Of a stretch of 64,000 nt of DNA, positions 23,975 to 37,100 are shown piece by piece (within the stretch, counting starts at the first letter, position 1; the number at the start of each line of letters is the position of its first letter). The notes under the pieces are model-generated. The model had not been told where the DNA came from. It saw only the letters and a list, made by a program, of their open reading frames with translations, and did not search any database. The DNA comes from Hemicordylus capensis (lineage: Eukaryota; Chordata; Lepidosauria; Squamata; Cordylidae): contig NC_069662.1 in the NCBI RefSeq assembly GCF_027244095.1, forward strand, positions 56,692,001 to 56,756,000. Direction: 5' to 3'. A program made the translations under genes and the position numbers.

Positions 23975-25423
23975 GTTGCTCTGCTTTCCAGGGCCAGGGA
24001 AAGTTTCTTCCCCATTCCAGTAGAAGTGATTGCTGAAATCTACCTAGAAAGAAACCCCAAGAGGAATGCAAACTTGAAGTTCTGAGGAAGGGGTGGGGAG
24101 AAACTTCCCATTCTTTGAATTATTATTAGCAATTGAATTATGTAAGGACATTGAATTATTAGCAAGTGAATTGTGTAAGGTGGAAATTGGTGAGCAAATC
24201 TCCAAGTATAAGAAATTGATTCTACTTGGGACCTAAACTGGGTGCATGTGAAGGGCAAAGGAGTGGTTTGAGTAGGAGTCATGTTCTTGCACCTCGGGTG
24301 ATAGAGACCTTTTGTCACAACAGTCCCTCTTTTCCTTGACCTGTGATCTTCATTATGTGCTCCTTTGATGTGTGGCTTCCCCTGCCTTTCCATCCCTTTT
24401 TGGATGTCCTGTAGCTGGGCATTGGAATGATTCCAGTTTCCTAATATTTGTTCAGTAGAAAGGAGACAAATCGAAGAGAATGACAGAATCACATTCATGG
24501 GATTTGAACACAATTAATTTAATGTGAGCGAAACAGAGAACCTGATGGCTGATATCCAGGCCAATATTGTAGCAGAAGAGCATTTTGTATTGTACAGGGG
24601 AGGGGGATTTTTTGCTGATAATCCTTCCTTCTGCTTCCCCAAAATATGACCCTGGGTGTCCTACAAACATCAGGGACATATTTTCAGGCGCTACAGGTGG
24701 CTGCAGAGAAGGGGAACGGTAAAAATCCCCCTTCTCTTGAGTGACCGAAAACACACTTCCAGTAGTGTGAACATTAATCTGGATGTCAGCTAATGTGTGT
24801 GGCTCTGCAGATACAACTATCTCCTGATTCCTATGGCTTATCAGTTTTGTAAGATTGATGGATGACTCCAAGTCTTGTACCTATGACCTTTCCTGGGTTG
24901 GCAGCAGGGTAGTTACCCTGGAGTTGGGGTTTCCTGAAACAGATGGCTTGAAGAACCCATGATGTTAATGGATATGGCCCTTTGAATATGTTCTGGCATT
25001 CAGTACACTGGAGTAAGCAGCAGGAAAGAAAATGTCATGGTGGGGGTAGGTATGTTTTGGGTCATTTACACCTGCATCCACGGAATGGAGTTGCCCGTTA
25101 GGTGCTGTACACAGGCTCAAAATATCTGCTGCTCTACAACTAAGAGCCAAAGTGCATGCAGAGCATTTCAAGCAGGACTATTGGCAACTAGGTGACCTTT
25201 AATGAATGTAGTCAAGCCCCTCTTGTCATTTACTGGGCCATGCTAATCAGCCATTATTACCTCAGCAAACAGGAGTGGAGAAGGCAAAACAGCACATGAA
25301 AGAGAGGAGGGGAGTTCCCCTTCTCCCTTCTGTAATATCCTATCTTTAGAGGCATCATGATAGACAAGGAGGTGGGAAGGGGCTTTGGCTGCACTTTGTG
25401 AAGGTGTTCAGCATTACATTGCA

Positions 25424-25429
25424 AATAAA
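25424..25429 (+). terminator. IFI35: IFI35 candidate poly(A) signal
   Basis: AATAAA about 1.45 kb after the stop codon, the first canonical one I noted in the 3' flank; gives a 3' UTR free of the repeats common elsewhere. Confidence 0.55.
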
Positions 25430-25764
25430 TTCACAAAAGAGGAACTGGCTTGGACTCATTTTTGAAACCTACAAATCTAAACTAGTGATCTTTGCGATTT
25501 TGCAAGTGGAGACCACTTTGGCAACAGCTATTTCCTACTGTGCTTTTCTCAGTGCTGGAAGGCCCCTTTAAGAGAGAGGGAACCCTCTAGGAAGAAAGCA
25601 CCAAGGATTACACTTCTTATGTACATGTTTTCCAAGATGGTGCAGGGTCTCAAAAGGACTCACTCAGTTGCACTTAAAGGAGCCCCCTGGCCCCTGCAAT
25701 GGGCACTGCAGTGAAAATGCTTATCTTTGCATGGTGCTAGGGGGATGAAAATGCTGCAAGGCAT

Positions 25765-25905
25765 CATGTCATACTGCACGGGAGGAGGCAATGGTAAAAC
25801 CATCCTGTACTCTACCAAAAGAAAACCACATGATGCAAAGTAGGGGTTCCCACTGCTGGGGATGATGAGAGTTGTAGTTCAGCAGCATCTGGAGTACCAC
25901 AGGTA
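25765..25905 (+). repeat. Sauria SINE remnant followed by hAT-like MITE remnant
   Basis: 25765-25835 holds the 'catactgcacgggaggaggc' and 'actctaccaaaagaaaacca' block of the Sauria SINE. 25847-25905 holds 'aggggttcccactgctgggg', 'ttgtagttcagcagcatctg' of the MITE family at 9725. Both are partial. Confidence 0.6.
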
Positions 25906-25974
25906 CTGGTGCAGCTTTGGCCAGTGTCACATAGGCTAATGAACAGTTAAGGCACCACACTTTGGGTGGATAAG

Positions 25975-26170
25975 AACCTAAGAACAGCCCTGCTGGATCA
26001 GGCCCATCTAGTCCAGCATCCTGTTTTGCACAGTGGCCCACCAGATGCTGCTGGAAGCCACAGGCAGGAGTTGAGGGCATGCCCTCTCCTGCTGTTACTC
26101 CCCTGCAACTGGTATTCAGAGGCATCCTGCGTTTGAGGATGGAGGTGGCCTTTAGCCCCCCAACGATGAT
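25975..26170 (-). repeat. CR1 LINE fragment
   Basis: Antisense CR1 block 'cctaagaacagccctgctgg', 'cacagtggcccaccagatgc', 'ctcccctgcaactggtattc', 'ggatggaggtggccttta'. A further short remnant of the same block ('gttggatcaggcccaacgac') lies at 26420-26500. Confidence 0.8.
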
Positions 26171-26469
26171 GAGCGACACTGATCTAAACAAAGGGGAAAG
26201 AATCTTTAGTACAGTAATGATTCTTGCGAAACCAGGAACTGCAGTCACTCTGAGCGAATAAAACGTGCATCTGACTCGCTGCTCAATAAGTACAGCCAAC
26301 TTTCATTTTTATGCTAGGGGCAGGGCTTCTAAGGCAGTACGCATTATGAGCTAGGCCAGGGCTGGCGACAGAAATGAATCTGCGAGTACTAATGTTAAGG
26401 CCGTAGAACAAGCTAGCTTTGTTGGATCAGGCCCAACGACTATACAACAGTACAGCATCCTGCTAACAG

Positions 26470-27285
26470 GTGGCCGATCTGGTGCTTCTGGGACGCTCGC
26501 AAGTAAAACAGCTTTCGCTTCTCAAAGCTGAGGTAAACTGCCTATGAACCTGGAGGTTCCATTGATTGAGTGGCGATGATGAAAGCGAGACCAATCCCCC
26601 TCGCGTTCCCGTTACTGGTGTACATGTGTTGGGAGGGGGCGAGGAGGTATTTCTGCGGCCCTCGAGTGCGTTTGGCGTGTGGCTTGAAGAACGCAGCCCC
26701 CGACGTAGAGGAGAAAGCACACATGGGGGTGTCCCAACGAGTTACGCGTCTGCGCGGATCGATGACTTCCCGTCCGCCCTTTCCTTTGGCAAGAGGGTGG
26801 TCCTAGGGCGGGAGTTTCGCTTTCGCTTCCCCGTTACCGTTGCTGTGGTTGCCTACCAGGCTGCAGGTAAGTGCCACTGCCACTCCCGGCTGAATATGGG
26901 CCCAGCTTTTTACCACCACCCACCCCGACCCCGGGATTGCTGTTTCCCTGCTTCGGCCGCTTCCTAAATTACAACGGCCCCCTCTTCTCTGCAGCCCACT
27001 CCAAAAAGTGCCCCCCTTCTCAGCGCGCGTAACTTTTCGCCCCCAGACTGGATGTTGCCCCTTCTTTGTTGATGCGCTCAGTTCGGGTGGTTCTGCGGCA
27101 GTCGAGCGTTCCTTCTGGCTGGCAGCACACGCAGCAGGGGCTGCCTCCTCCTGCCTGCCTGGGTTCTGCTTCCCCGCTTTCGTCGCTGGCTGCCACCGCC
27201 GATCGGCCCACCCACCCTCCTGACACAATCCTCCCCCGTTCCTCGGAGCAGAGGCTGTGCTACTTTCCCCAAACTTGTTCTTGAT
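26470..27285 (+). promoter_or_regulatory. CpG-rich promoter with ISRE and exon 1 of the RBM43/Deltex-like gene
   Basis: A CpG-dense block with a perfect ISRE core AGTTTCGCTTTC (26813-26824), followed by a half site GCTTCC. Just downstream a textbook donor CAG|GTAAGT (exon end 26866) closes a probable non-coding first exon. Direction, spacing and the next gene on the same strand make this the promoter of the gene whose ATG is at 30957. The ISRE binds IRF/ISGF3 factors in vertebrates, so interferon induction is expected. No TATA box seen. Transcription start inferred to lie between the ISRE and 26866. Confidence 0.75.
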
Positions 27286-27365
27286 GGGGCTTGAGAGATG
27301 TCCCTCACGGCAAAATGTAGTACGGCTTGTAGCCGTTGTTGACACTCTAAATTTGCTTGAGGAGG

Positions 27366-27486
27366 CTGTGGTTCCCAACCTAGAGTCCCCAGATCAGACG
27401 TTGGGCTGAAACTCTTATTAAACCCCAGCTACAGTGACTGAAGGATTATTATCCAGCAGCATTTGAGGACCCAAAGGTTATATCAC
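27366..27486. mobile_element. hAT-like MITE, degraded
   Basis: 'gtggttcccaacctagagtc' and 'gaggacccaaaggttatatc' are the weak inverted ends, with 'cccagctacagtg' in the centre, as in the family at 9725. Confidence 0.5.
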
Positions 27487-27489
27487 CAG

Positions 27490-27705
27490 TGTGGTGTCGC
27501 GGTTGGAGTGTTGGAGCAGGACCAGGGAGGGAGAGCTGAGTTCAAATCCCCATTCAGACATGAAATTCACTGAGTGACTTTGGGGTAGTCACGCCTCTCT
27601 CAGCCTAACCTACTTCACAGGGTTGTTGTGAGGAGAAACATAACCATGTTCTGGGCTCCTTGGAGGAAGTGTGGGATATAAATGTAAAAATAAAATAAAT
27701 ATAGA
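27490..27705 (+). repeat. MIR-like tRNA SINE, nearly full length
   Basis: Head 'ccagtgtggtgtcgcggttg' (A-box region), B-box region 'gagttcaaatccccattcag', body 'cagcctaacctacttcacag', and tail 'ctccttggaggaagtgtggg' followed by an A/T-rich end. Confidence 0.8.
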
Positions 27706-28029
27706 AGTTCTCTATATCTTACCCTTCCTGCTTCTCACCATCCCCTTCAAGTTGCCGGAGGGCAGGTTGCTGAGACAGACACCCCTCTCCGTCCGGCCCC
27801 AGCCCTTGCTGAAACCTCAGCTGACTGCTGCCTTCCTTCAATATTTAATTTTAAATATCCTGACAGGAAGGCGCTCACAAGTGATGGTCCAGATCCAAGC
27901 TAGCATGAGGTGGGCTCACTGCACGGGAGACTTCCCCAGTGTGCAGCTGTTGCACCCTTAGGTGAGAATGTGCCATCTTATGAACGAAAACCCATGGAAT
28001 GATTTCTAGAAAAACAGCCGGCTGGAGCC

Positions 28030-28690
28030 AGAGCCTCAGGTGAAAGGCTGCAGTGCTTTTAGTCGGGATTAATTAATTGCTGCCGCCTAGTTCTGTACAC
28101 GTTAAGCCAGTTCACACTGTGTGTGCGCCAGCCCTTCCTTACTGTACAGAGGAGAAGCATGGGTGGACACTTTTACCCTGCATCCGGTATGCTGTCCCAC
28201 CACTGCCTGATCACATGGGGGCAATTTATCTGAACTGCACCTCAACATGTGGATGAAATACTACTTTGAAATATCTGTTGAGAGCGGTTTGTCCACCTCC
28301 CTGCACAATTAACAGGACAATGAGCCCGGTGTGGGATAAAAGTGCATACCCATCCTCCTCCCACATGCAGTTAGGATGGACTACTAGTTATTTCGTTCTA
28401 CCCTGACACGTGGCTTTAAAAGCCCTTGGAACAGTTTAGAATACATTGCAAATGCTAATATACAATTATGTATGTCAAGAAAGCCACATATTTAAAAGGA
28501 ATAAACCATTACTACAAAAGGTGAACACAGCCACAAGTGTTTCCCATAAGACCACCATAACAATCTGGATAACCAATTTCTAATTTCCATAGACTTGCTG
28601 GAGTAATGAGGTTTTAACCAGCTTCCTGAAGGCTATAAGTGAAATGGGCCTATTGCATCTCGTCACAGAGGAGTATCAAGAAGGTGGGTA
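28030..28690. other. intronic stretch, mostly unrecognised, with possible L2 remnant
   Basis: 28030-28430 shows nothing I recognise. 28520-28690 reads antisense like the L2 segment near the 3' end ('ggttttaaccagcttcctga', 'aaggctataagtgaaatg'), but weakly. Confidence 0.35.
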
Positions 28691-29057
28691 CCACCATTGG
28701 AAAAAAAAATCCTGATTTTTGTGCCAGCTAACCTAACTTTAGTGATTTCACTTGGAGCAGAGTTCTACCTGATGACCTTGAAATGGCTAATGTGACTAGA
28801 ATCCCCAGTTTCTTATGGGCATGCATCCAGTGTTCTGGGGAGGGGGAATGACTTTTCTGACTGGAAATGACCAATCTGATTCTATGATAGATTGTTGAAA
28901 GGGTGTTTAAAGAACTGCAGTCAATCTGCATTGAGAAACCTGTAAAATTCACTCTAACTATATTCCCATACTTCATGAGCAGATTGTTGAAATTCCACAT
29001 ACTCTTCTCAGAAGTAGCACTGTTTACTCCTGGGTTTTTCCAGAAGCAGTTACCATG

Positions 29058-29172
29058 TAGCCTAACCTACTTCAGAGGGTTGTTGTGAGGAGACACTCAA
29101 GTATGTAGTACGCCACACTGGGCTCCTTGGAGGAAGAGCGGGATATAAATGTAAAAATAAATAAATAAATGT
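29058..29172 (+). repeat. MIR-like SINE, 3' part
   Basis: 'tagcctaacctacttcagag', 'ggttgttgtgaggagacact', 'ctccttggaggaagagcggg', then (aaat)n. Confidence 0.75.
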
Positions 29173-30354
29173 TCACAGATGTTCATAACATCACAGCAGC
29201 TCAGCCAATGGCAATAGTAGGTGGAGGGTCACATATGGCAGACAGGCCTTTTAAATATTTATTAAAATATACAAATGCCACTTTTAATTAACATATACAT
29301 TGAGTAAATTTCAGACTATTTTTTTTTTAAGGACAGACCTTTTTCATTTCATTTCTGGTCTCCCAGATTTAAGCAAACTGTTTTGCAGTTGTTTTTATAA
29401 ACGCTTGTGGTGATGAGTTCCAGAGGCAGCTTATGCAGTGCACATGAAATCAGATGGCCCATGATGAATGGAAGTGTTTTAGACCTGTCCTGCAAAGATG
29501 GCTTGAAAACAGTCTTCTGGGTTGAACTTGAAAGTGGCCTGGATGCCTTCCAAAAAGTTTAGCTCTGCTTTCAAATACTGTCACAGATGTGCCTCCAAGG
29601 ATGTGTCATGGTACTGTCAAGGTGCACATCAGCTCAGAAGAGGGATTTGGAGGTCAAAAGATAAGGGTCTGGCCGATCCTATCCTTAATTCTATCCCCTC
29701 ATCCACTCCTTAACCCCATTTTATGACCATCCTTCCCATTTCTCTGTTCTTTCCTAGCCCCACATTTCCTAGGATTGTGTGTGCGTGCGCGCGCGTGCAC
29801 ACACACCTGTTTTTGCTGCTTTCTACTTAGGCATAATGAGCTTTTTAAAAAAGAAGCCCTGAGGCATCATGAATATTTATAGCATGCACAAATGCCATCT
29901 TTGCATGTTAATTTAGTCTCTAGTGAATAATTCATGAGCTGGGAGTCTGCCTTGGCACCTGTGCTGGGGCAACAAGGCCTTTGAGGGAGTTGACAGAATG
30001 GTTCCTGCTGCATATTAAGCAGGCCAGGACCTCCTGTTGCTGCATTATTCATGTGGGAGCTGGCCCAGCAGACAAGGTCAGGTGGGTAAGCGAATGGAGT
30101 CCCTTTGTCTGCCGCCAAAACACACTGGGCTGATGCCATGACAGTCTGGCTGGAGGAGAAACTTTAAGGGTGGATGGAGGGGGAGAAATGAACATGTCCC
30201 TCCCAGCTTGATGAGGCGAATGTGACATGTCATAAAATTGAAAAGAAGCCGTTCTGAGAAATATTCTCTCACACCCCGCAAAGATTTGAATATGTCCACT
30301 TCCCAGCTATACATCTTTCCAGTTATCAGTAACTTTTATACCTGTGTGGTTATG

Positions 30355-30572
30355 TTAAAGCAGGGCAGATCAGTTGAATGTACTCTGAGCCTAAACAGTT
30401 TTAATACTGTTTAAAAATATTATTTTAAAATTTTTAAATGGTTGTAACGTTTTAACTTTTTTGTTCTTTTGTTTTAACTGTTTTACTTTTTCTTTTTTTA
30501 CTTTGTTGTAAACCGCCCAGAGTCGTAAATTTTGGGTGGTATAAAAATATGTTTGAATGAATGAATGATATT
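30355..30572 (+). repeat. L2 LINE 3' end
   Basis: T/A-rich stretch ending 'ttgtaaaccgcccagagtcg', 'ttttgggtggtataaaaata', then (gaat)n, the standard L2-type 3' terminus of this genome. Confidence 0.75.
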
Positions 30573-30798
30573 GAATTATCAGAAATGGCTAGTTAAGCAA
30601 ATGCTATAGTGTTTTAGTTTCCCTAAATTACCCATTTCTTTCCCAAGAGCAAACAATCCAGGAAAAAGCCTTATTTCCCTTCCACTATACCTCAGTCTCT
30701 TTGCATCTCCTCGTGGCACTGAATTTCATAGGCCAGCCTCTTAAATAGGATGTAGACATGCCAAGATGACTCTTGCCCTTTTTGTGTTTGCCTTGCAG

Positions 30799-31137
30799 CT
30801 GCTACCATCTTGCAGAGACCACTGGGACTGAGTTTCATGTAGCTGGACTATTCAGACGTTTGCAGTAAGGATAAAACTTCTTCCTCTAGTCTGATAAATC
30901 TGCAAGCTTGTCAGACCCCCTATTCACGCACAAAATTATCCTCCAGGTCTGAAAGCATGTCGACCTCCTGTACCGTTCGTGTCCGTGGATTCCCCACTGA
31001 CTTGCCACCAGAGCGGGTGACTGACAAGCTTACAATCCATTTCCTGCGGGCACGCAATGGTGGAGGAGAGATCGTCAACATTGAATTTGCACCTGACTCC
31101 CCGGACTGTGCCGTGGTCACTTTTGAGGATGCAGCAG
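30799..31137 (+). CDS. first coding exon of the RBM43/Deltex-like gene
   Basis: Acceptor 'tttgccttgcag' ends at 30798; ATG at 30957 has A at -3. The exon ends at a GTCAGC donor after 'FEDAAG', phase 1. A secondary possibility is a 5' UTR intron between 30865 (gtaagg) and 30946 (ctccag), which would not alter the protein. The coding part gives 60 residues of the RRM/NID-like fold. Confidence 0.75.
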
Positions 31138-34100
31138 GTCAGCCTCAAAGTTATTTAGTGTGTTGTAGGGTAGTAGATTGTGGCTGGAGAGAGAAGGTGG
31201 TGCTTTCCTTTATTTACAGTCGGGAATACGGTAATATCATTAGGGACATGGAAGAAACACTGTTCCTCCTCCTTCCCCTCAACTTCTAGCAATTGCTATC
31301 AGCAGTACTACAGGCAGCGCTAATGAAGTTTTACATACATTTGAAATCTGGCAAATTGTTTGAGGTTTTGGGGTGTGAATTTCTATCTGCAAATACCGTA
31401 TTGGAGAATTCATGTGATAATGTTTTTCATTAAAAAACTGAAACTTCTTTCTTGAATATTATTGGAGGCCTTGAGAAAGTCAGACCCCAAATGATTTCAA
31501 CACCTTCACATCTCTAAAAAGGAAGAAAAGATTGTAAGAAAGCAGTAGTACAGGAAATATTTGGTGTTGCAGTGTAGAGAAAAAAATCACTTCTGGAGTA
31601 GATATCCCAAAGTTCACTTTGGAGCAGGGGTCACTGAAATACAAGTATTTTTGCTCAATTTTCTTTCTCTCTCTCTCTTGCCAGTGATACACCTACAAGC
31701 TAAAATCTGCTCCAAAAATAGAGAACTTGCACAAGTTAAACAATAGCACTAGTTAAGTGTTCAACACCTGTACAATCTGTGTACATGTGTACAATCTATA
31801 TGTGTACAATCTGTGTACAGTCTATAAGCACTTACAGATCTGAATGCAAGTTATTCACACATTATGTTCAACCCGCATAGATCAGTACACTCCTTGTTTG
31901 TACTCCACATTTGAAAGAGTCTGCATCCAGGTTCACTTTTAAAATGAACACACATATGTGTACAAACGCCTAAACACAAGCACACAATGTAATGCTTGGA
32001 TAGTGCTAATGACATTTTGCAATCTGCATTATGAATTAAAAAATCTGAAATGTGCTTTTGTGTGGAAGATGCTGCGAAATAGCTCTTGAGAATTTGAATG
32101 AGAACCCCTTTTAACACAGGATACTGGAAGGTGGGTGAGGCGAGAAGATGTGATGAGGTTTTTGCTCTGCGCGCAAGTGCCTTAGGGAGGAGGGTGAGAT
32201 TGTTGCCAGCTTCTCTTGATTGCTGTTTTCCTTATTCAGTGACTCAGCAGGTACTGATGGCTGAAAAACATGTCTTGTCTGTCAATGGGAAAAACTACCC
32301 TTTGGAAGTGACCACATATCCAACTGAACTGAACCCCAATGAGGTAACTGGCTGAGTGTATGCTTCTGGGGTGGGGGTGGGGATTGGACTTGCTGGATGT
32401 GGCCTTGCATATACTTGGTGCAAAAGGAAATGCAGTTGTACACAGGCTCGGACTGGCCCACAGGGCAACAGGGCATATTCCCAGTGCGCCCCACCTGCAG
32501 AGCCCCCTGTGCCCCACTGCAGTCGGCAGTAGTGAATACTCCCACCCTTAAGCACCCATTCTGCTCGAAACCCAGCGCCCTCCCCATATACATTCCACCG
32601 CCCTCTCGGTGCCCCCAGTCCGGCCCTGGCTGTACATTGTAAAGTAAAGTTGTGCCATCGAGTTGGTGTCGACTCCTGGCAAGCACAGAGCCCTGTGGGT
32701 GTCTTTGGTAGAATACAGGAGGGGTTTACCATTGCCTCCTCCCACACAGTATGAGATGATGCCTTTCAGCAACTTCCTGTATCGCTGCTGCCTGATATAG
32801 GAGTTTCCCATAGTCTGGGAAACATACCAGTGGGGATTCGAACCAGCAATCTTTGGCTCGCTAGGCAAGTTATTTCCCCGCAGTGCCCATTAGATGGCTC
32901 ACGTTGTACATTGAGAGAATCTGAACAGATGAATAAATTAAGCATATTTGCATTTTTAAAATTGCAAGGCGTGGAAAGCACACCGTTAAACACTGAATAT
33001 CTCTCCTGCACATTCATGAAGTTACTGGATCCTGCTCAGCTCATCAGTAATCTTAAGGATAGAATCATGATTCCTGCCCCCGAAAGCTGAGATCTTAGGT
33101 TGCAGGGTTCTAATGCTTTTTGTATTCTGGATCTCAACCATTTAGCAAAACACCTTTAAAAGTGTTGAATTGCCTTGGCTGTACTTTACAGGAAATATGG
33201 AGTATAAGTCTATACATTAGATTTTGGGCTCAATAGATCAGTCAGACCCTCCTTTGCCGCTTCATTAGAGGGAGTTGGGTTTTCAAGTAGCACTTGTCAT
33301 GGTTTGCCTGGGAAAGGCCTTCAGTTTTCTCCTCTGTTGTTCTAGCTGTGGTCTCCAGGACCACCTGGATTGTGCTACAGATCACAGGTTGGGGAATCAC
33401 CTTCCCTGGATTAAAACAAGTGATGCAGAGCCCCTGAACTTGGGGTTGTCTCTCTTCTAACTTGTTTCAACAGCAGTTTGGGAAGAAATGTGTTTTGTAT
33501 TGGCTCTATATGATGCTGAACAGATGCTTGGGAGAACTGGCCTGTTATGTTTTGAGCTGTTGGGACCCATCAGGACTTGTATTTATTCTGTTCTGACTCC
33601 ATAACGTGTATATTTAAAAGTGGCTGGGGCTTGGGGAAGAAAATGAAAGAGTCAGGTTTCCTTATAAATGGAGGGGAGTGTAAGTGAACCGATTTTCATA
33701 AAGAAACACTAGTCTTGCAGTGCTCTCTCCTCCCAAAGAGAACTGACTGGGGCCACCAGCCCTTTTTATTGGCCAGTCTCTTGTGCATTGGACAGCTGCG
33801 TGAAAGGCAGAAATTCAGCCTGTGAAGCTTTTATCATAATTGCAACTGCATTTCTGCTTGTTCTGCAGCTATTAAAAAAGCACTGCCAGGTGGTGAGAGA
33901 GTGTCCAGCCCTTATCCCACTTCCTAGGGGTCAGAAACAAAGGGGTTCCGCATGATCACTAAGTATGTGCTATGTCCATAATTTATTAATATTTAGCCCA
34001 GTATTCCAGCAAGCCCTGCTACAGTCCCATTCTCACAATATATTGTAATGGCTGTGATGGGAAGGAAAAGAACTTAAGAACTGCCTATCGGAGCAGACTG

Positions 34101-37100
34101 TCTTTTTTTCTTCTTCATATAAAAAACACTCACACTCAGGGCATGAAGGCGACAGCCATTACCTATTTGCCCCCAGCATCTAATACTTGGAGGTGCATGA
34201 AGACCCCATGAATTCCACCTAATTTTTATGATTTTTGCTTTTCAATACCAAATGTTTGCTTTAAATAGAACTGGATGAACACTCCACCATTCTGCTTTGC
34301 ATGGTATGGGAATGCTAGCCTGTAATTAAATTCAATTATTGCCACTTTCAGGATTTTTTGTTTGTTGCTTAAACAAATTATGACATCAAATATATAAAAT
34401 TGTAGCAGCAACAGCAACAAGTGACAATAACAATTGTCATCGGTGGGGAATCCGATAACATTAAAAGTGCACTTGGAAGAGGACTGTTTTTACAGTCCTT
34501 CAAAAAGCTGCAGAAGCAGGGGAGAGAGGTCAAACATTCTTTAAAAGAAAGTGTTTCTAAACGGTGATGCAGTACAAGAAACAGGCTAGCTGTGTAAATA
34601 CAGCATCTCCCAACAATAGGTAAACAGACTTCCGTGTAATACAAGTGCAGCCTCTAGGAAAAATATCTGGGTAATAAGGATGCATTAATTGTCTAAAAAT
34701 GAATTGTACTACTACGAATATTTATAAACCACTTATCAACAAAGTTCTCAAAGTGGCTTACATAGAAAAATAAATAAATGGGGTTTCTTGACTCCAAAGG
34801 ACTCTCAATCTCAATTCTTTGTGGAAACACAAAGAAGAAACCAGCGACTGCTGGGATGTTGTGCTGGGGGTGAATTGGGCCAGTTGCTCTCCCCCTGCTA
34901 AATATAAGAGAATTAACACTTTTAAAAGATGCCTCTCTGCTCATTTAGCAGGGGTTTGTACTGAAAAGCAAAAATCATAGACATGATTCTGGAAAGACAC
35001 AGTATCTGTTTTAGCCAGGCCTGGCATGATAGTGGTGAAAGAGAAGTTGCTGTTGTCATAGCAACAGTGTCCATTTCTCTGGGCCCAGCTTGCTGAATTT
35101 GCCATCAGTCTTCACATCCCACTTCAGTTCTGCCATTTTGGACTGGGAAGCCAGGGCATCTTCAAGTAGTATGGCAGTGTCAGTGGAGAGAGAATGTTTA
35201 ACTGAACAATGCATTACTTTCGCAGTTGGAAATGGGGGCATCTTTTAGGGTGCGTGGGTGGGGACTCCTAATACAGTGCAGAACTTCTGGCAGCAAGTGG
35301 AGTGGATATGGCAGGATTTCTTATTCTGAACACTACTGCCCATGTGATGTGGGTCATGTTTTATTATGTTGCAATTTTTATAGGGACTCATGTGAGTTGT
35401 TAATTTTACCTCTGATTCAGGATATACCATGCAGAGAAGATGAAGTATATATCTCATTTCTCTTGTCAGACCATCAGGCCAATGTTACTTACAGCGTGGC
35501 TAAGTTCTGCTTAATAGCAATCAATATACGACAACACCTAATGACTAATGCAGAGGAATAGTTTACTATGTCATTATATATTTGTAAAACTGTATTGTTG
35601 CAAGGGTGTGACAAAGTGTTCTTTTCTTCATGTTTCTGTACTGGTCAAAGACTGTAATAAAGTTTATCTATCTATCAGAGTGGATGCCAAGCCAAACGAG
35701 AAGGACTTGGAGCATTTTTACACATGATGTTAAAAATGCTGTTGTGCCTCTCTCCAGTCTGTTGTGCAATTATTATTTTGGGTTGGACAAAATTATTGGC
35801 AATTTTAAAGCCAATGCACATTCTGGCAAGTGCAGGTTCCCTATGTTACATGGGGAACGTAAAGTTTGCTTTTGATCACGTGTGTGAAAATGCCCTTAGA
35901 AGAGGTTTCAGTAGCTAGACAGGTCAACTAGAGAGCCAATGTCAATATACTGATTAGAGAGTTGGACTTGGATCACAGCGATCTGGGTTCAAATACCTGC
36001 TTTAAAGTTCACTGGGTAGCCTTGGACCAGTAACAATCTCTTGGCCTAGCCTCCTTTGCAGTTTGTTATCAGCTTCAAATAGGATGACCTTATATAAACT
36101 GCCCCAAGCTGTTTGGAAGAAGGGCAGCAGGATACATAAATAATTGATTTCATCTTTATTTTTTATTTATTAATACATTTATAAACCACCCCATCCAGAG
36201 ACTCTGGGCGGTGCACAACTAGTAAAAAAAATTAAAACAATCATCATTTAAAACACACTACTTAAAACAGTATAAAAACAATTTTAACACAATTTAAAAT
36301 AAATTAAAAATACTTTACAATTACAAAACCTTTGAAGGCCAGGCCAAACAAGCAAGTCTTTAGGGCGCTCTTAAAGGCCAGCAGCGAGCCTTAACTGTGG
36401 ATATCTGTCGGTAGTGCATTCCATAGGCCAGGAGCAGCTATAGAAAAGGCCTGGTTCCAAGTTGCCACCGGACATGTTGGTGGTAACTGGAGACGGACCT
36501 CTCCAGATGACCTCAATGTGTAATGGGAATCATGCCGAAGAAGGTGCTCTCTAAGGTAGCCCGGATCCAAGCCACTTTCTTCTTTGTGTTCCCACAATTG
36601 TGTTACAAAGGCAGTCCCACATAGAGCGCATTGCAATAGTCAAGGCTGGAGGTTACCAGCTGATGCACCACTGTTTTGAGATAGTTCTCTTCAAGGAATA
36701 GACATACCTGTTGAATCAGCCGAAGTTGATGGAAAGTGCTCCTGGCCATAGCCTCCACCTGAGATACCAGGGTGAGGCCTGGATCCAAGAGCACTCCCAA
36801 GCTGCGTACCTGTTCCTTCTGGGGGAGTGTAACCCCATCCAGCACAGGAAGATCTAACTCATCCCTCAGATTCCGATCCCCCACAAGGAGCACCTCTTGT
36901 CTTGCTTGGATTCAGCTTCAGTTTGTCATCCCTCGTCCAGCCCGTTACTGCCCGTAGGCAGTACTGATGATGATGATTGATAAAGAGAAATAGATTTGGG
37001 TGTCATCAGCATACTGATAACACCTTGCACCATATCTGATGATGTCACCCAGCAGTTCCATGTAGATGTTAAAAAGCTTTGGTGACAGAATGGAGCCTTT

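Noticed and set aside
30865-30946. Small 5' UTR intron in the Deltex-like gene
   Set aside because: Possible gtaagg and ctccag signals, but the acceptor lacks a pyrimidine tract; kept as an alternative only because the protein would not change.
32637-32900. tRNA gene, because of a good B box (ggattcgaacc in reverse)
   Set aside because: It is the tRNA-like head of a Sauria SINE with the full SINE body and BovB-like tail attached.
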